Assembly: GCF_013179735.1 (NCBI RefSeq)
Contig: NZ_JABMEG010000001.1
Span: 124,001 to 188,000 of the forward strand
Reading direction: 5' to 3'
Origin: Permianibacter fluminis
GTDB lineage: Bacteria; Pseudomonadota; Gammaproteobacteria; Enterobacterales; Permianibacteraceae
Length of the DNA: 64,000 bases
The translations under genes were made by a program, and so were the position numbers. The notes beneath the pieces are model-generated. The model had not been told where the DNA came from. It was given only the letters and a program-made list of their open reading frames with translations, and did not search any database. Positions 8,301 to 18,104 of this stretch are shown here, in pieces; position 1 is the stretch's first letter, and the number at the start of each line of letters is the position of its first letter.

Positions 8301-9905
8301 ATGAATATTCGACAAAAAATGCTCGCGTGTGGTGCGCTCAGCGTGTTCTCGGCGGCGCTGCTTGGCGGCATCGGTTTCTACGGCCAGACCGAGCTGGCCA
8401 CCGCCATGCAGGACAACGAAATCAGCATCACGGCGCTGCGCAATCACCTCGACGGTGACATGATGCACGACGCGCTGCGCGCCGACGTGCTGGCCGCATT
8501 GCTGACCGGCGGCGATGCCAGTGCCGCTGCCCAGGTCCGTCAGGATTTGAAGGATCACAGCGAGCGCTTCCAGCAGACGCTGGAAGAAAATGCCAAGTTG
8601 CAGCTCGATGACAACATCAAGCGCGCGCTCAGTGAAGCGCGACCGGCACTGGCCAGCTATATCGATCACGCCCGTCGCGTGGTCGACTTGGCCCTGCAAG
8701 ATCCCGCCGCCGCCCGCGCGGAATTGCCCGCCTTCCTGCAAACGTTTGCCGTTCTCGAAGACAAAGAAGAATCGCTCAGCGAATTGATTGAAGCGCACGC
8801 GGCGTTAACTCGCAAGGAAGGCGAAGCGGCTGTCAGCAGTGCGGCGTGGTGGCTGGTTGGCGGTATTGTCGTGATCTGTTTTTTGCTCTGTCTGATGACG
8901 ACTCGATTAATGAAAGCGGTGTTACTGCCACTGGAAAAAACCATTCAGGTAGCGCGCGCCATTGCTCACGGCAACCTGCGTACCAATGTCAGTGTCGACA
9001 GCAATGACGAAGCCGGCCAGCTACAGGCCGCGCTGGCTGACATGCAAAGCAATTTGCGCCAGATGATCAAAACCATCCATAGTGAAGCTGAGCTGTTGCA
9101 GGAAACCGCACAGCTGGTCAATCAGAGCTCGAAAGCCATTATTGATGGCACCGGCGAGCAGTCAGACAGCGCAACCAGCATGGCCGCGGCCATGGAAGAG
9201 ATGATCCGCAATATCCAGCAAATCGCCGACCATGCGGGCAACGCGCAATCCATTTCATCGGAGTCGGAGCAACTGGCCAGCAGCGGCGGTCAGGTGATCA
9301 TGGGCGTGGTCGACGGTATGAACCGCATTGCCGACGCGGTCAACGAATCCTCTGCCACTATTACCGCGCTCGGCAAATCATCGGAAGAAATCTATTCGAT
9401 TATTCAAGTCATCAAGAGCATTGCCGAACAGACCAATCTGCTGGCGCTGAACGCGGCAATTGAAGCGGCCCGGGCCGGTGAAGCTGGCCGCGGTTTTGCC
9501 GTGGTGGCCGATGAAGTGCGTAACCTCGCCGCACGCACCGCGCAGTCCACGCAAGAAATCACTGACATGATTCAGCGCATCCGCAGCAGCACCGATCAGG
9601 CGGTCAGCAGTATGCAGACCGGCGTGGTGCGGGTGAACGATGGTGTGGCGCTGGCCCAGCAGGCCGGCACGTCGATCAACGAAATCCGCGGCGGTGCCCA
9701 GCGCGCGGCCGTGGTGGTGGAAGAAATTTCCCAGACCATCGGCGAGCAATCGAAAGCCAGCGCCGAAGTCGCGCAGCGGGTCGAACACATTGCCCAGATG
9801 GCGCGCTCGAACAATCAGACCGTACTCGGGCTGGCCGAAGCGGCCCGCCGGCTGGAAGCGGTTGCACGGGAAATGCAGGGCTCGGTGGCGCGGTTCCAGA
9901 CCTAA
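8301..9905 (+). CDS. Methyl-accepting chemotaxis protein
   Basis: This chemoreceptor has 534 residues. TM1 lies at about residues 8-28 ([20 protein letters not shown]), followed by a periplasmic helical sensor of ~160 residues, TM2 ([19 protein letters not shown]), a HAMP segment and the cytoplasmic signalling coiled coil. The hairpin tip [20 protein letters not shown] and [15 protein letters not shown] are canonical for contact with CheA and CheW. ATG 8301 is chosen because it places TM1 at the N-terminus; ATG 8286 is possible. No che genes are nearby, so it probably feeds a distant chemotaxis system. The ligand is unknown. Confidence 0.93.
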   Translation: MNIRQKMLACGALSVFSAALLGGIGFYGQTELATAMQDNEISITALRNHLDGDMMHDALRADVLAALLTGGDASAAAQVRQDLKDHSERFQQTLEENAKLQLDDNIKRALSEARPALASYIDHARRVVDLALQDPAAARAELPAFLQTFAVLEDKEESLSELIEAHAALTRKEGEAAVSSAAWWLVGGIVVICFLLCLMTTRLMKAVLLPLEKTIQVARAIAHGNLRTNVSVDSNDEAGQLQAALADMQSNLRQMIKTIHSEAELLQETAQLVNQSSKAIIDGTGEQSDSATSMAAAMEEMIRNIQQIADHAGNAQSISSESEQLASSGGQVIMGVVDGMNRIADAVNESSATITALGKSSEEIYSIIQVIKSIAEQTNLLALNAAIEAARAGEAGRGFAVVADEVRNLAARTAQSTQEITDMIQRIRSSTDQAVSSMQTGVVRVNDGVALAQQAGTSINEIRGGAQRAAVVVEEISQTIGEQSKASAEVAQRVEHIAQMARSNNQTVLGLAEAARRLEAVAREMQGSVARFQT

Positions 9906-9932
9906 GCCACCGAAAAGCAAGATTCAGACAAC

Positions 9933-9967
9933 AAACCGGGCGCCACTTTCAGCGCCCGGTTTGCTTT
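9933..9967 (+). terminator. Intrinsic terminator after the chemoreceptor
   Basis: AAACCGGGCGC pairs perfectly with GCGCCCGGTTT, followed by a short T-rich stretch, 28 bp after the stop. Confidence 0.85.
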
Positions 9968-10096
9968 TGGCATGAAAACAACTGGGCATGGCAAAAGAAT
10001 CATCCACAGCACCATCCACGCCATGCTCTACAAGCGCTGACAGCGCTTTGCCACAGCTGCAAGCAGTTAGTACTGATCCTGTCGTCGTACGACAAA

Positions 10097-10190
10097 ACGG
10101 GTGTCTGAATCAACGGGTGTCCGAAACAACGTGGGTCCGAAACAACGTAGCCCGGATGCAGCGCAGCAAAACCCGGGAATCCCCAAGATT
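10097..10190. repeat. Short tandem words plus a dispersed repeat
   Basis: Four imperfect copies of ACGGGTGTCCGAAACAACG run from 10097 to 10147. They are followed by GTAGCCCGGATGCAGCGCAG and a CCCGGGAAT end, a pattern common in proteobacterial intergenic repeats. The spacer 9968-10249 shows no credible gene; an open frame at 9988-10299 is low-complexity and runs through the repeats. Confidence 0.55.
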
Positions 10191-10249
10191 CACCCCGCCC
10201 TCTGTTCACAAAACGAAATGCCAACCGGTCTACGTCTGCACAAGCCCAC

Positions 10250-11404
10250 TCAAGGCTCGCCGGCTAAACCCAACTCAAACCGCAGCGAGATCGCGGTAGC
10301 ATCATCAAGATTCGGATCCATGCCCGGTTGGTGAATGCGCTGGATGCTCGGCTGCAGCGCCAACCACTCGGTCACGACGAAACGATAGCTGAGTTCAATG
10401 GCCGTTTCGGTGCGCTCCAGATCGACACCATCGGCCGCCGCAGCGCGCAAAAACGGCGAACCATTTTCCACCTGGGCAATCGCGATGCCGAGCGCATCGG
10501 AATCATCACTTGCGAGCACGCCGACCCACTGCAGACCGGCACCGCGGTAGCGGGCAAAGGCATTGACCTCGTCATTGGCAAAGCCGAGCCGGACAAAACC
10601 ATGCAGCGCCGATGCCGAATGCCAGTCATGCCAAAGCCGGTGACTGGCTGCGACATACCAGCCGTTATTGTTTTCGTCACCGCTGCCGTCGAGTCGCGCA
10701 ACCGGTTCGGAATAGCGCCACAAGCCGAGATTGAGTTTGCTGATCTGGCCTTCGTCGCTTTTGTCCTCCCAGCCGACTTCGCAGGTGCTCAGCAAACCGT
10801 CATCACTTTCCAGCTTGATATGGGTGCCGCGCGGATTGTCCGGGTCACCGGGCACACCATCGAGCAGGATGCAGGCACCATAAACGCCGCCGGCAAAACC
10901 CCAGTGCAGACGCGCGCCGAGCGAAGTGGTGGGAAAAATCGACGGGCCGTTTTCACCGCTCTGGGAAAAATCCGGACCGATGCCAAACGACGAGTTCTGG
11001 AACAGCCCGGCCGCTTCAACCACATCGAACTCACTGTTCAGATCGATCAGACCAAACTTCCAGCTGGCGGCGCCGTCGGCAAACGGCTGCTCATACCAAA
11101 GCTCATACAGTTTCAGCGCCTGCGGCGCATCGATATTGGAATAGGTCTGGGCATCGCCAATCACTTCGCTCGGCGAGTCGCCATGGTTGCCCAACACATA
11201 GATAAACGCGGTGCCGCCGTCGCCGAACCAGCTCAGCTCGCGCCATTCCATCGTGGCATCGAGATTGCCGAGGTAGCCGCTGTCCTCTTGCAGGCCGCCA
11301 CTGAGATTGCGGAACGACTCGCCGGTATACACCAGCGCCCATTCATCGCCTGTCGCCGCTGTCGCCAGCGCCATCAACGCCACTGCTGCCGGACCTGCGC
11401 GCAT
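10250..11404 (-). CDS. OprB-family carbohydrate-selective porin
   Basis: The protein has 384 residues with a signal peptide (MRAGPAAVALMALATAATG) and repeated amphipathic beta-strand pattern. Typical OprB features are LYELWYEQPF, WKFGLIDLNSEFDV and the NSSFGIGP motif. It would form an outer-membrane channel for sugars or similar solutes. ATG 11404 is preferred because it begins the signal peptide. It stands alone, with no sugar transporter or catabolic genes beside it, and sits oddly inside the otherwise conserved prmA/DUF3426/dusB/fis neighbourhood. Confidence 0.85.
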   Translation of the reverse strand: MRAGPAAVALMALATAATGDEWALVYTGESFRNLSGGLQEDSGYLGNLDATMEWRELSWFGDGGTAFIYVLGNHGDSPSEVIGDAQTYSNIDAPQALKLYELWYEQPFADGAASWKFGLIDLNSEFDVVEAAGLFQNSSFGIGPDFSQSGENGPSIFPTTSLGARLHWGFAGGVYGACILLDGVPGDPDNPRGTHIKLESDDGLLSTCEVGWEDKSDEGQISKLNLGLWRYSEPVARLDGSGDENNNGWYVAASHRLWHDWHSASALHGFVRLGFANDEVNAFARYRGAGLQWVGVLASDDSDALGIAIAQVENGSPFLRAAAADGVDLERTETAIELSYRFVVTEWLALQPSIQRIHQPGMDPNLDDATAISLRFELGLAGEP

Positions 11405-11508
11405 AACCCGGGCTCCGTTTTGGCTGCGCCGGCGCCGATCTGGCACCGACAAACCTCTAGAGCGTAGTTGGCCGGCGCCGGTTGGCAAAAAAGCCTGTTG
11501 TCAACTGC

Positions 11509-11537
11509 TTAAATTTCAACCAGAGCATGGCTATAAT
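11509..11537 (+). promoter_or_regulatory. Probable dusB-fis promoter
   Basis: A perfect TATAAT at 11532-11537 lies 17 bp after TTAAAT, a weak -35 box. The predicted transcript would start about 25 bp before the dusB ATG. The spacer 11405-11508 shows no gene. Confidence 0.55.
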
Positions 11538-11569
11538 GCGCGCCCCCTTCCGGTCCCGGCTTCCCCCGA

Positions 11570-12631
11570 ATGCGTCTTGGTCCTTACACCCTGCCGAACC
11601 AGCTTTGGCTGGCGCCGATGGCAGGCGTGACTGACCGGCCGTTCCGGCAGCTGTGCCGGGAGCTGGGTGCCGGTCAGGCGGTGTCGGAAATGATGTCGGC
11701 GAACCCGCAGCTGCGCGATACCGAAAAGTCCCTGCGGCGGATGGACCACAGCGGCGAATCGGGCGTCCGGGCGGTGCAGATCGCCGGTGCCGAGCCGGCC
11801 TGGCTGGCGGAAGCGGCCCGATTCAATGTCGAGCGCGGCGCGCAGATCATCGACATCAACATGGGTTGCCCGGCCAAGAAGGTCTGCAACAAGTACGCGG
11901 GTTCGGCATTGATGGCGGATTTGGTTACGGCCAAGGCCATCATCGAAGCCACCGTGCAGGCGGTGCGGGCCTTGCCCAACCCGGTGCCGGTGACCGTCAA
12001 GATGCGGGCCGGCCCGTGTGCCGATGTCCGTAACGCGGTCGAGCTGGCCTTGATCGCCCAGGACGCCGGCGCGGCCGCCGTGACCGTGCATGGCCGCACC
12101 CGCGACCAGCTGTACAAAGGCCAGGCCGAGTACGACACGGTCGCGGCGGTAAAAAAGGCGCTGTCGATTCCGGTGATTGCCAATGGCGACATCGATTCGC
12201 CGGCGAAAGCGAAATGGGTGCTGGACCATACCGGCGTGGACGCCGTGATGATTGGCCGCGCCGCCCAGGGCAATCCCTGGATCTTTCGCGAGATTCAGCA
12301 CTTTCTCGATACCGGTGCGCAGTTGCCACCACCATCGGCCGCGGAAGTGCATGAAGTGATGGACCGACACGTGGCGCAGTTGCACGCCTTTTACGGCGAG
12401 TACATGGGCCTGCGCATCGCGCGCAAACATGTGGGATGGTATGTGGCAGAACGTGCCAACGGCGCCGACTTCCGCAACCGCTTTAACAGCATTGAAAACG
12501 CTGTCGAGCAGCGGCAAGCACTGGCCGACTTTTTGTTGGCCGCAAGCAACAGCACAACTGATTCATTAACAAACGTTCAACCCGATCGGTTGACTGACGT
12601 CAAAACTGATCATCAACAACAGGCAGCTTAG
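11570..12631 (+). CDS. dusB: tRNA-dihydrouridine synthase B
   Basis: The protein has 353 residues. It reduces uridine to dihydrouridine in tRNA D-loops using FMN and NADPH. The N-terminal LAPMAGVTDRPFRQLC, the active-site Cys in NMGCPAKKVCNKYAGSALM and the phosphate-binding VMIGRAAQGNPWIF are diagnostic. The last ~30 residues are a Ser/Thr/Gln-rich tail not seen in the enteric enzyme. fis begins 2 bp after the stop, the conserved dusB-fis operon of gammaproteobacteria. Confidence 0.96.
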   Translation: MRLGPYTLPNQLWLAPMAGVTDRPFRQLCRELGAGQAVSEMMSANPQLRDTEKSLRRMDHSGESGVRAVQIAGAEPAWLAEAARFNVERGAQIIDINMGCPAKKVCNKYAGSALMADLVTAKAIIEATVQAVRALPNPVPVTVKMRAGPCADVRNAVELALIAQDAGAAAVTVHGRTRDQLYKGQAEYDTVAAVKKALSIPVIANGDIDSPAKAKWVLDHTGVDAVMIGRAAQGNPWIFREIQHFLDTGAQLPPPSAAEVHEVMDRHVAQLHAFYGEYMGLRIARKHVGWYVAERANGADFRNRFNSIENAVEQRQALADFLLAASNSTTDSLTNVQPDRLTDVKTDHQQQAA

Positions 12632-12633
12632 TA

Positions 12634-12921
12634 ATGGAACAGTTCTTTGTGGAAAAAACCGCTGGCGAGAAATCCACCAGCGCGGCAACCGTCCAGCAAC
12701 CGACCCTGCGCGAATGCGTGCAAACTGCGGTGCAAAATTACTTTGCCCACCTCGAAGGTGAGCTGCCGAGCAATCTGTATGACCTGGTGCTGGCCGAAGT
12801 CGAAGCGCCGCTGCTCGAAGTGGTCATGAAGCAGGTGCGCAACAACCAGACCAAAGCCTCGCAAGTGCTCGGTCTGAACCGTGGCACGCTGCGCAAGAAA
12901 TTGAAGCAGTACGATCTGTAA
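12634..12921 (+). CDS. fis: Fis family nucleoid protein
   Basis: The protein has 95 residues, close to the 98 of the enteric Fis. The C-terminal helix-turn-helix NQTKASQVLGLNRGTLRKKL is strongly conserved. Fis bends DNA and controls rRNA and tRNA promoters and many global functions. It is co-transcribed with dusB, only 2 bp apart, so its level would follow the promoter before dusB. Confidence 0.95.
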   Translation: MEQFFVEKTAGEKSTSAATVQQPTLRECVQTAVQNYFAHLEGELPSNLYDLVLAEVEAPLLEVVMKQVRNNQTKASQVLGLNRGTLRKKLKQYDL

Positions 12922-12929
12922 TTTTCATT

Positions 12930-13135
12930 TACCCCTCTCCCATTGGGGCGAGGCGGTAATTAACGAAGCACTGCTTCGTTCCGCCGCAGCGCCATGAGCC
13001 GAAGGCGAATGGCTGGGGCGCGGAGCGGAGCAGGGTGAGGAAACCCTCAGCATGAGCGACTTTTTGCTTTTGCGCGACCGGTCAGCCCCCTCACCCCTCA
13101 CCCCTACCCCTCTCCCGGCGGGAGAGGGGATTCCA
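12930..13135. repeat. C-rich repeat cluster between fis and purH
   Basis: The spacer contains a hairpin AACGAAGCA/TGCTTCGTT (12963-12981) and a palindrome CCCCTCTCCC/GGGAGAGGGG (13110-13132) flanked by reiterated CCCCTCACCCCTACCCC. It resembles common intergenic repeats. No gene is seen. Confidence 0.55.
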
Positions 13136-13167
13136 TTCTCTCTCATCTCGTGAAGACTGAAACCGCC

Positions 13168-14790
13168 ATGTCCGTCGCCTTTTCATCAGAACTCCGTCCC
13201 ATCCGTCGCGCTTTGCTGAGCGTTTCCGACAAAACCGGTATCGTTGATTTCGCCAAGGCTTTGAGCCAGCACGGTGTCGAGCTGCTGTCCACCGGCGGCA
13301 CTTACAAGCTGCTGAAAGACAACGACATCGCCGTGAAAGAAGTGTCGGAATACACCGGCTTTCCGGAAATGATGGATGGCCGCGTCAAGACCCTGCACCC
13401 GAAAGTGCACGGCGGCATTCTCGGCCGCCGCGGCACCGATGACGCGGTGATGGCACAGCACGGCATCGAGCCGATCGATCTGGTCGTGGTCAACCTGTAT
13501 CCGTTTGCCGCCACCGTCGCCAAGCCGGGCTGCACACTGGAAGACGCGATCGAAAACATCGATATCGGCGGCCCGACCATGGTTCGCTCGACCGCCAAGA
13601 ATCACAAAGACACCACCATTGTGGTCAACGCCAGTGATTACGGCCGCGTTATCGACGCGCTGAAGAGCGGCGGCACAACCTACGCGCTGCGCTTCGATTT
13701 GGCAGTGAAAGCCTTTGAACACACGGCCGGCTATGACGGCATGATCGCCAACTATCTCGGCACCCGTGTCGGCAGTGACGACGTCGCCGCCAAACACGCA
13801 GCACCGGATTTGTTCCCGCGCACCTTCAACAGCCAGTTCATCAAGAAGCAGGACATGCGCTATGGCGAGAACCCGCACCAGAATGCGGCGTTCTACGTTG
13901 AAGCGGCTTCTTTCAACAACAAGCCTGTAGAAGCCAGCGTCGCCACCGCGATTCAGCTGCAAGGCAAAGAGCTGAGCTTCAACAACGTCGCCGATACCGA
14001 TGCCGCGCTCGAATGCGTCAAATCATTTGTCAAACCGGCTTGCGTCATCGTCAAGCACGCCAATCCGTGTGGCGTCGCGGTATCGCTCGACGGCATTCGC
14101 GCTGCTTATGATTTGGCCTACGCCACCGATCCGGAAAGCGCGTTTGGCGGCATAATTGCCTTCAACCGCGAGCTGGATGCCGACACCGCCAAGGCGATTG
14201 TCGAGCGCCAGTTTGTCGAAGTGATCATCGCGCCGAAAGTCTCGGAAGCGGCACGCGCCGTCGTCGCCGCCAAGCAAAACGTTCGCCTGCTGGAAAGCGG
14301 CGAATGGTCGCAGGACCGCGCGCCGGGCTGGGATTACAAGCGCGTCAACGGCGGCCTGCTGGTGCAGGATCGCGACAATGGCATGATCACGGAAAGCGAT
14401 TTGAAAGTCGTGACCAAACGGGTGCCGACCGAAGCCGAAATGCATGATCTGATCTTCGCCTGGAAAGTGGCCAAGTTCGTCAAATCAAACGCCATTGTCT
14501 ACGCCAAGAACCGCCAGACCATCGGCGTTGGCGCCGGCCAGATGTCACGGGTCAACTCGGCCCGTATTGCGGCGATCAAGGCCGAACACGCCGGTCTGGA
14601 AGTCAAAGGCGCCGTGATGGCCTCGGACGCGTTCTTCCCGTTCCGCGACGGCATCGATAACGCCGCCAAGAACGGTATCGCCTGCGTGATTCAACCGGGC
14701 GGTTCGATGCGCGATGCCGAAGTCATTGCCGCCGCCGACGAACACGGCATGGCGATGGTCTTTACCGGCATGCGTCATTTCCGGCATTGA
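13168..14790 (+). CDS. purH: Bifunctional AICAR formyltransferase/IMP cyclohydrolase
   Basis: The protein has about 540 residues. It carries out the last two steps of purine synthesis, formylating AICAR and closing the ring to IMP. The N-terminal MGS-like cyclohydrolase domain shows [13 protein letters not shown] and [12 protein letters not shown]; the C-terminal transformylase has the catalytic [13 protein letters not shown] 13168 is preferred to the in-frame GTG at 13150. purD follows after a hairpin repeat, so the two purine genes may be one operon, though the hairpin could reduce read-through. Confidence 0.97.
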   Translation: MSVAFSSELRPIRRALLSVSDKTGIVDFAKALSQHGVELLSTGGTYKLLKDNDIAVKEVSEYTGFPEMMDGRVKTLHPKVHGGILGRRGTDDAVMAQHGIEPIDLVVVNLYPFAATVAKPGCTLEDAIENIDIGGPTMVRSTAKNHKDTTIVVNASDYGRVIDALKSGGTTYALRFDLAVKAFEHTAGYDGMIANYLGTRVGSDDVAAKHAAPDLFPRTFNSQFIKKQDMRYGENPHQNAAFYVEAASFNNKPVEASVATAIQLQGKELSFNNVADTDAALECVKSFVKPACVIVKHANPCGVAVSLDGIRAAYDLAYATDPESAFGGIIAFNRELDADTAKAIVERQFVEVIIAPKVSEAARAVVAAKQNVRLLESGEWSQDRAPGWDYKRVNGGLLVQDRDNGMITESDLKVVTKRVPTEAEMHDLIFAWKVAKFVKSNAIVYAKNRQTIGVGAGQMSRVNSARIAAIKAEHAGLEVKGAVMASDAFFPFRDGIDNAAKNGIACVIQPGGSMRDAEVIAAADEHGMAMVFTGMRHFRH

Positions 14791-14799
14791 GTCGAACCC

Positions 14800-14869
14800 T
14801 GTAGGAGCGGCCTTGGCCGCGATACTTTCCATTCGCTGAAAGACAATCGCGGCCAAGGCCGCTCCTACA
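14800..14869. repeat. 24-bp perfect inverted repeat (REP/BIME-like)
   Basis: Arms at 14800-14823 and 14846-14869 are exact complements, beginning TGTAGGAGCGGCCTTGGCC, with a 22-bp loop. This sequence type is common as an interspersed palindrome in pseudomonads and relatives. Its position between purH and purD could affect mRNA stability or transcription. Confidence 0.9.
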
Positions 14870-14927
14870 AAATCACCGCCTTTGTGAGCGTGGCAGCGGC
14901 GACCTATCTGTTACAGGGACAACAACA

Positions 14928-16211
14928 ATGAAAATTCTGGTGATCGGCAACGGCGGCCGTGAGCACGCGCTGTCGTGGAAAGTGGCACAAAGCGGCCGGG
15001 TGTCGCAGGTGTTTGTCGCGCCGGGCAATCCGGGCACAGCACGCGAACCCAAGATCCAGAACGTCGCGATTGGCGCCACCGATGTCGAGAAGTTGCTGGC
15101 GTTTGCGCAAAGCGAAAAAATCGATCTGACCATCGTCGGTCCGGAAGCGCCGCTCGCCGCGGGCGTGGTTGATGCCTTCCGCAAGGCCGGCGTGAAAATC
15201 TTTGGCCCGCACAGGCACGCGGCGCAACTGGAAAGCTCGAAGGCGTTTGCGAAAGAGTTTTTGTGGCGGCACCAGATCCCGACCGCGCAATACCAAACCT
15301 TTACCGACATCACGCCCGCCAAAGCCTATGTCGAACAAATGGGCGCGCCGATTGTCATCAAGGCCGATGGTCTTGCTGCCGGCAAGGGCGTGATCGTTGC
15401 GATGAGGAAAGACGAAGCCTTTGCCGCGATTGACGACATGCTGTCCGGCAACAAATTCGGCAGCGCCGGTTCGCGCGTGGTCATCGAGGAATTCCTCGCC
15501 GGTGAAGAAGCCAGCTTTATCGTCATGGTCGATGGCAACAACGTGATCCCGATGGCGACCTCGCAGGATCACAAGCGCCGTGACGACGGCGACCGTGGCC
15601 CGAACACCGGCGGCATGGGTGCGTACTCGCCGGCACCGGTGGTGACGCCGGAAGTGCATGATCGCGTGATGAAAGAAATCATTCAGCCGACCGTGCGCGG
15701 CATGATCGCCGATGGCCATCCTTACGTCGGCTTCCTGTATGCCGGCCTGATGATCAACGAGCAAGGCGAACCGAAAGTCATCGAGTTCAACTGCCGTTTT
15801 GGCGATCCGGAAACCCAGCCGATCATGATGCGGTTGAAGTCGGATCTGGCGACGCTGTGCGAAGCCGGCGCCGACGGCAAACTCAACACCGTCCAGGCCG
15901 ACTGGGATCACCGCGCCGCGGTGGGCGTGGTGCTGGCCGCCGCTGGCTACCCGGACGACCCGCGCAAAGGCGACGTCATTGAGGGCCTCGATGCCACCGT
16001 GGCCGATGCCAAACTGTTCCAGGCCGGCACCGCCGAAAAAGACGGCGCCGTGGTCACCAATGGCGGCCGGGTACTGTGCGCGACCGCCCTTGGCGAGTCG
16101 GTGCACGAAGCCCAGCAGCGGGCGTATCTGCTGGCCAACCGGGTTAGCTGGAAAGGCATGTTCTGCCGCCAGGACATCGGCTGGCGGGCCATTGCCCGCG
16201 AACGCCAGTAA
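14928..16211 (+). CDS. purD: Phosphoribosylamine-glycine ligase
   Basis: The protein has 427 residues. It joins glycine to phosphoribosylamine with ATP in purine synthesis. The N-terminal GNGGREHAL, the GPEAPLAAG motif, the ATP-grasp KADGLAAGKGV and FNCRFGDPETQ are all present. It starts at ATG 14928 after a purine-rich leader. It lies 137 bp after purH; the glycine cleavage genes elsewhere in the window feed related one-carbon pools, but there is no physical link. Confidence 0.97.
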   Translation: MKILVIGNGGREHALSWKVAQSGRVSQVFVAPGNPGTAREPKIQNVAIGATDVEKLLAFAQSEKIDLTIVGPEAPLAAGVVDAFRKAGVKIFGPHRHAAQLESSKAFAKEFLWRHQIPTAQYQTFTDITPAKAYVEQMGAPIVIKADGLAAGKGVIVAMRKDEAFAAIDDMLSGNKFGSAGSRVVIEEFLAGEEASFIVMVDGNNVIPMATSQDHKRRDDGDRGPNTGGMGAYSPAPVVTPEVHDRVMKEIIQPTVRGMIADGHPYVGFLYAGLMINEQGEPKVIEFNCRFGDPETQPIMMRLKSDLATLCEAGADGKLNTVQADWDHRAAVGVVLAAAGYPDDPRKGDVIEGLDATVADAKLFQAGTAEKDGAVVTNGGRVLCATALGESVHEAQQRAYLLANRVSWKGMFCRQDIGWRAIARERQ

Positions 16212-16257
16212 GCACCCGCTTTCACTGCGGAGCCTTAAAAACTGGCACCGCTATGCC

Positions 16258-16281
16258 AAAGCCGCCCACGGGCGGCTTTGT
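16258..16281 (+). terminator. Probable terminator after purD
   Basis: AAAGCCGCCC/GGGCGGCTTT is a perfect hairpin about 45 bp after the purD stop. The T-run is short, so efficiency is uncertain. Confidence 0.6.
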
Positions 16282-16382
16282 GCTGTCTGGCGGCAGGCTA
16301 TCGGCGTTCGGGCAGGGCTACCCAGTCTGCTGGCGCTCGGGTAGTATCGAGCCGTTCAAAATAATAGACGGCCAGTTTAATC

Positions 16383-17684
16383 ATGCAGCACAGCACGACA
16401 GCCTACCGCGCCCAGCCGCACGCCCCCTCCTACTACGCCGCCTCCGCCAATCCGGCGCCGGAACGGCCGCCTTTGCAAGGCGCGGTCAGTGCTGACGTTT
16501 GCGTGATCGGCGCGGGCTATACCGGACTGTCGGCGGCGCTGCATCTGGCCGAAGCCGGCTTCAAGGTGGTCGTGCTGGAAGCGAACAAGGTCGGCTGGGG
16601 TGCGTCCGGGCGCAACGGCGGCCAGATCGTGCATTCCTATTCGCGCGACGTCGATGTGATCGAGGCCAAGTACGGCCTTGATACCGCCCGCGCGCTTGGC
16701 AGCATGATTTTTGAAGGCGCCGACATCCTGCGCAGCCGCGTTCGCGACTACGGCATCCAGTGCGATCTGAAAAACGGTGGCGTCTACGCGGCCATGAGCG
16801 GCAAAAAAGCCGAACAACTGCAGCACCATCAAGAACTGTGGCAGCGCTGGGGTCATCCCGGTTTGCAATACATGGAAGGTGAGGCCGCGCGCCGCATCGT
16901 CAATTCCGAGCGCTACAGCGCGGTACTGGTCGACCCGACCGGCGGCCATTTTCATCCGCTCAATCTGGCGCTTGGTGAAGCGGCGGCGCTGGAGTCACGC
17001 GGCGGCGTGATTTACGAAAGCAGCCAGGTCACCCGCATCGAGCAACTGGCCTCGCCAATCGTGCACACCGAACAAGGTCAGGTGACGGCAAAATTTCTCG
17101 TCGTTGCCGGCAATGCCTATCTCGGCAATCTCATTCCGGCGCTCGCGGCCAAGTCGATGCCCTGCGGCACCCAGGTGATCGCCACCGAACCGCTCGGCGC
17201 TCTGGCCGATGAATTGATTCCGAGTGATTACTGCGTCGAGGACAACAATTTTCTACTCGATTATTTCCGGCTGTCGGCCGACAAGTGTTTGATTTACGGC
17301 GGCGGCGTCATCTACGGCGCTCGCGATCCGGCTCACGTCGAACGGATCGTCCGGCCGAAATTGCTGAAGACCTTTCCGCAATTGAAAAACGTCAAAATCG
17401 ATTACGGTTGGACCGGCAATTTCCTGCTGACGCTGTCACGGCTGCCGCAGTTCGGCCGGCTCAATCACAACATCTACTATTCGCAAGGTTGCAGCGGCCA
17501 CGGCATCACCATGACCCATCTGGCCGGACGCTTGCTCAGCGAAGCGATTCGCGGTCAAGCCGACCGCTTCGATGCCTTCGCCAAGCTGCCGCATTTGCCG
17601 TTTCCGGGTGGCCGCTTGTTCCGGGTGCCGGCGACGGCACTGGGCGCATGGTATTACCAAATGCGCGATTCGCTGGGGATTTGA
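16383..17684 (+). CDS. FAD-dependent oxidoreductase, PuuB-like
   Basis: The protein has 433 residues and belongs to the DAO family. The FAD motif CVIGAGYTGLSAALHLAEAG and the following VGWGASGRNGGQIVHSY closely match gamma-glutamylputrescine oxidase, which oxidises an N-glutamylated polyamine in putrescine breakdown. The C-terminal SQGCSGHGITMTHLAGRLL is also typical of that group. No other puu genes are adjacent, so the substrate is inferred from family resemblance only; another amino-acid or amine oxidase role is possible. Confidence 0.8.
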   Translation: MQHSTTAYRAQPHAPSYYAASANPAPERPPLQGAVSADVCVIGAGYTGLSAALHLAEAGFKVVVLEANKVGWGASGRNGGQIVHSYSRDVDVIEAKYGLDTARALGSMIFEGADILRSRVRDYGIQCDLKNGGVYAAMSGKKAEQLQHHQELWQRWGHPGLQYMEGEAARRIVNSERYSAVLVDPTGGHFHPLNLALGEAAALESRGGVIYESSQVTRIEQLASPIVHTEQGQVTAKFLVVAGNAYLGNLIPALAAKSMPCGTQVIATEPLGALADELIPSDYCVEDNNFLLDYFRLSADKCLIYGGGVIYGARDPAHVERIVRPKLLKTFPQLKNVKIDYGWTGNFLLTLSRLPQFGRLNHNIYYSQGCSGHGITMTHLAGRLLSEAIRGQADRFDAFAKLPHLPFPGGRLFRVPATALGAWYYQMRDSLGI

Positions 17685-17751
17685 TTATTTAGCCCGTTTC
17701 GAGTGGCCCGTCTCGACTCAGCTCGCTCGATCCCGCCTCGTTACAATCATC

Positions 17752-17825
17752 AGAATTGCCGGGTCTCGCCCCGGCGGGCGAGGACCTTTCTTTGCGAAAG
17801 AAAGGTCCCAAAGAAACATGCCCGG
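17752..17825. repeat. Palindromic dispersed element, copy 1
   Basis: The element begins GAATTGCCGGGTCTCGCCCC and contains the palindrome GGACCTTTCTTTG/CGAAAGAAAGGTCC (17782-17808), then CAAAGAAACATGCCC. A second, diverged copy lies in the opposite orientation at 18421-18500. Similar elements are common in pseudomonads and xanthomonads. It lies in the 937-bp spacer 17685-18621, in which no credible gene was seen. Confidence 0.75.
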
Positions 17826-17875
17826 CTCCGAGCCGTGCTGCGCACGGTTCCCTGCGCTGCTCATTCCGTCTGGGG

Positions 17876-17911
17876 CTTTTGTGACAGTACATCCTTGTAC
17901 AGTCACAAAAG
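17876..17911. repeat. Inverted repeat in the repeat spacer
   Basis: CTTTTGTGAC pairs with GTCACAAAAG, extended by GTAC/GTAC with one mismatch. It is AT-richer than its surroundings. It could be a protein-binding site or part of the surrounding mosaic repeat. Confidence 0.6.
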
Positions 17912-18027
17912 GCTTCGGCATCCATGCCTCGCCCCTTCGTTTCACTCCGGGCTGTTAACCCAGACTGCATTCCGCGGCTCAGCTCGTCGAACGGGCGGGG
18001 AATTCAAAGGCACGCTTCGCGCAAAGG

Positions 18028-18060
18028 TTAAGGCTAAGGCTAAGGCTAAGGCTAAGGCTA
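18028..18060. repeat. Hexanucleotide microsatellite (AAGGCT)n
   Basis: About five perfect head-to-tail copies of AAGGCT. No gene spans it, so any length change would not affect a protein. Confidence 0.9.
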
Positions 18061-18076
18061 AAAGTGAAAAGGAACC

Positions 18077-18104
18077 TGTCATTCCCGCGAAAGGGGGAAT
18101 CCAG
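18077..18104. repeat. Dispersed TGTCATTCCCGCGAAAG repeat
   Basis: The pattern TGTCATTCCCGCGAAAGGGG followed by GAATCCAG is a common proteobacterial intergenic repeat with paired arms. A related two-armed form lies at 47377-47447. Confidence 0.6.

Noticed and set aside
9988-10299. Open frame after the chemoreceptor
   Set aside because: It crosses short tandem repeats and a dispersed repeat and has low-complexity translation.
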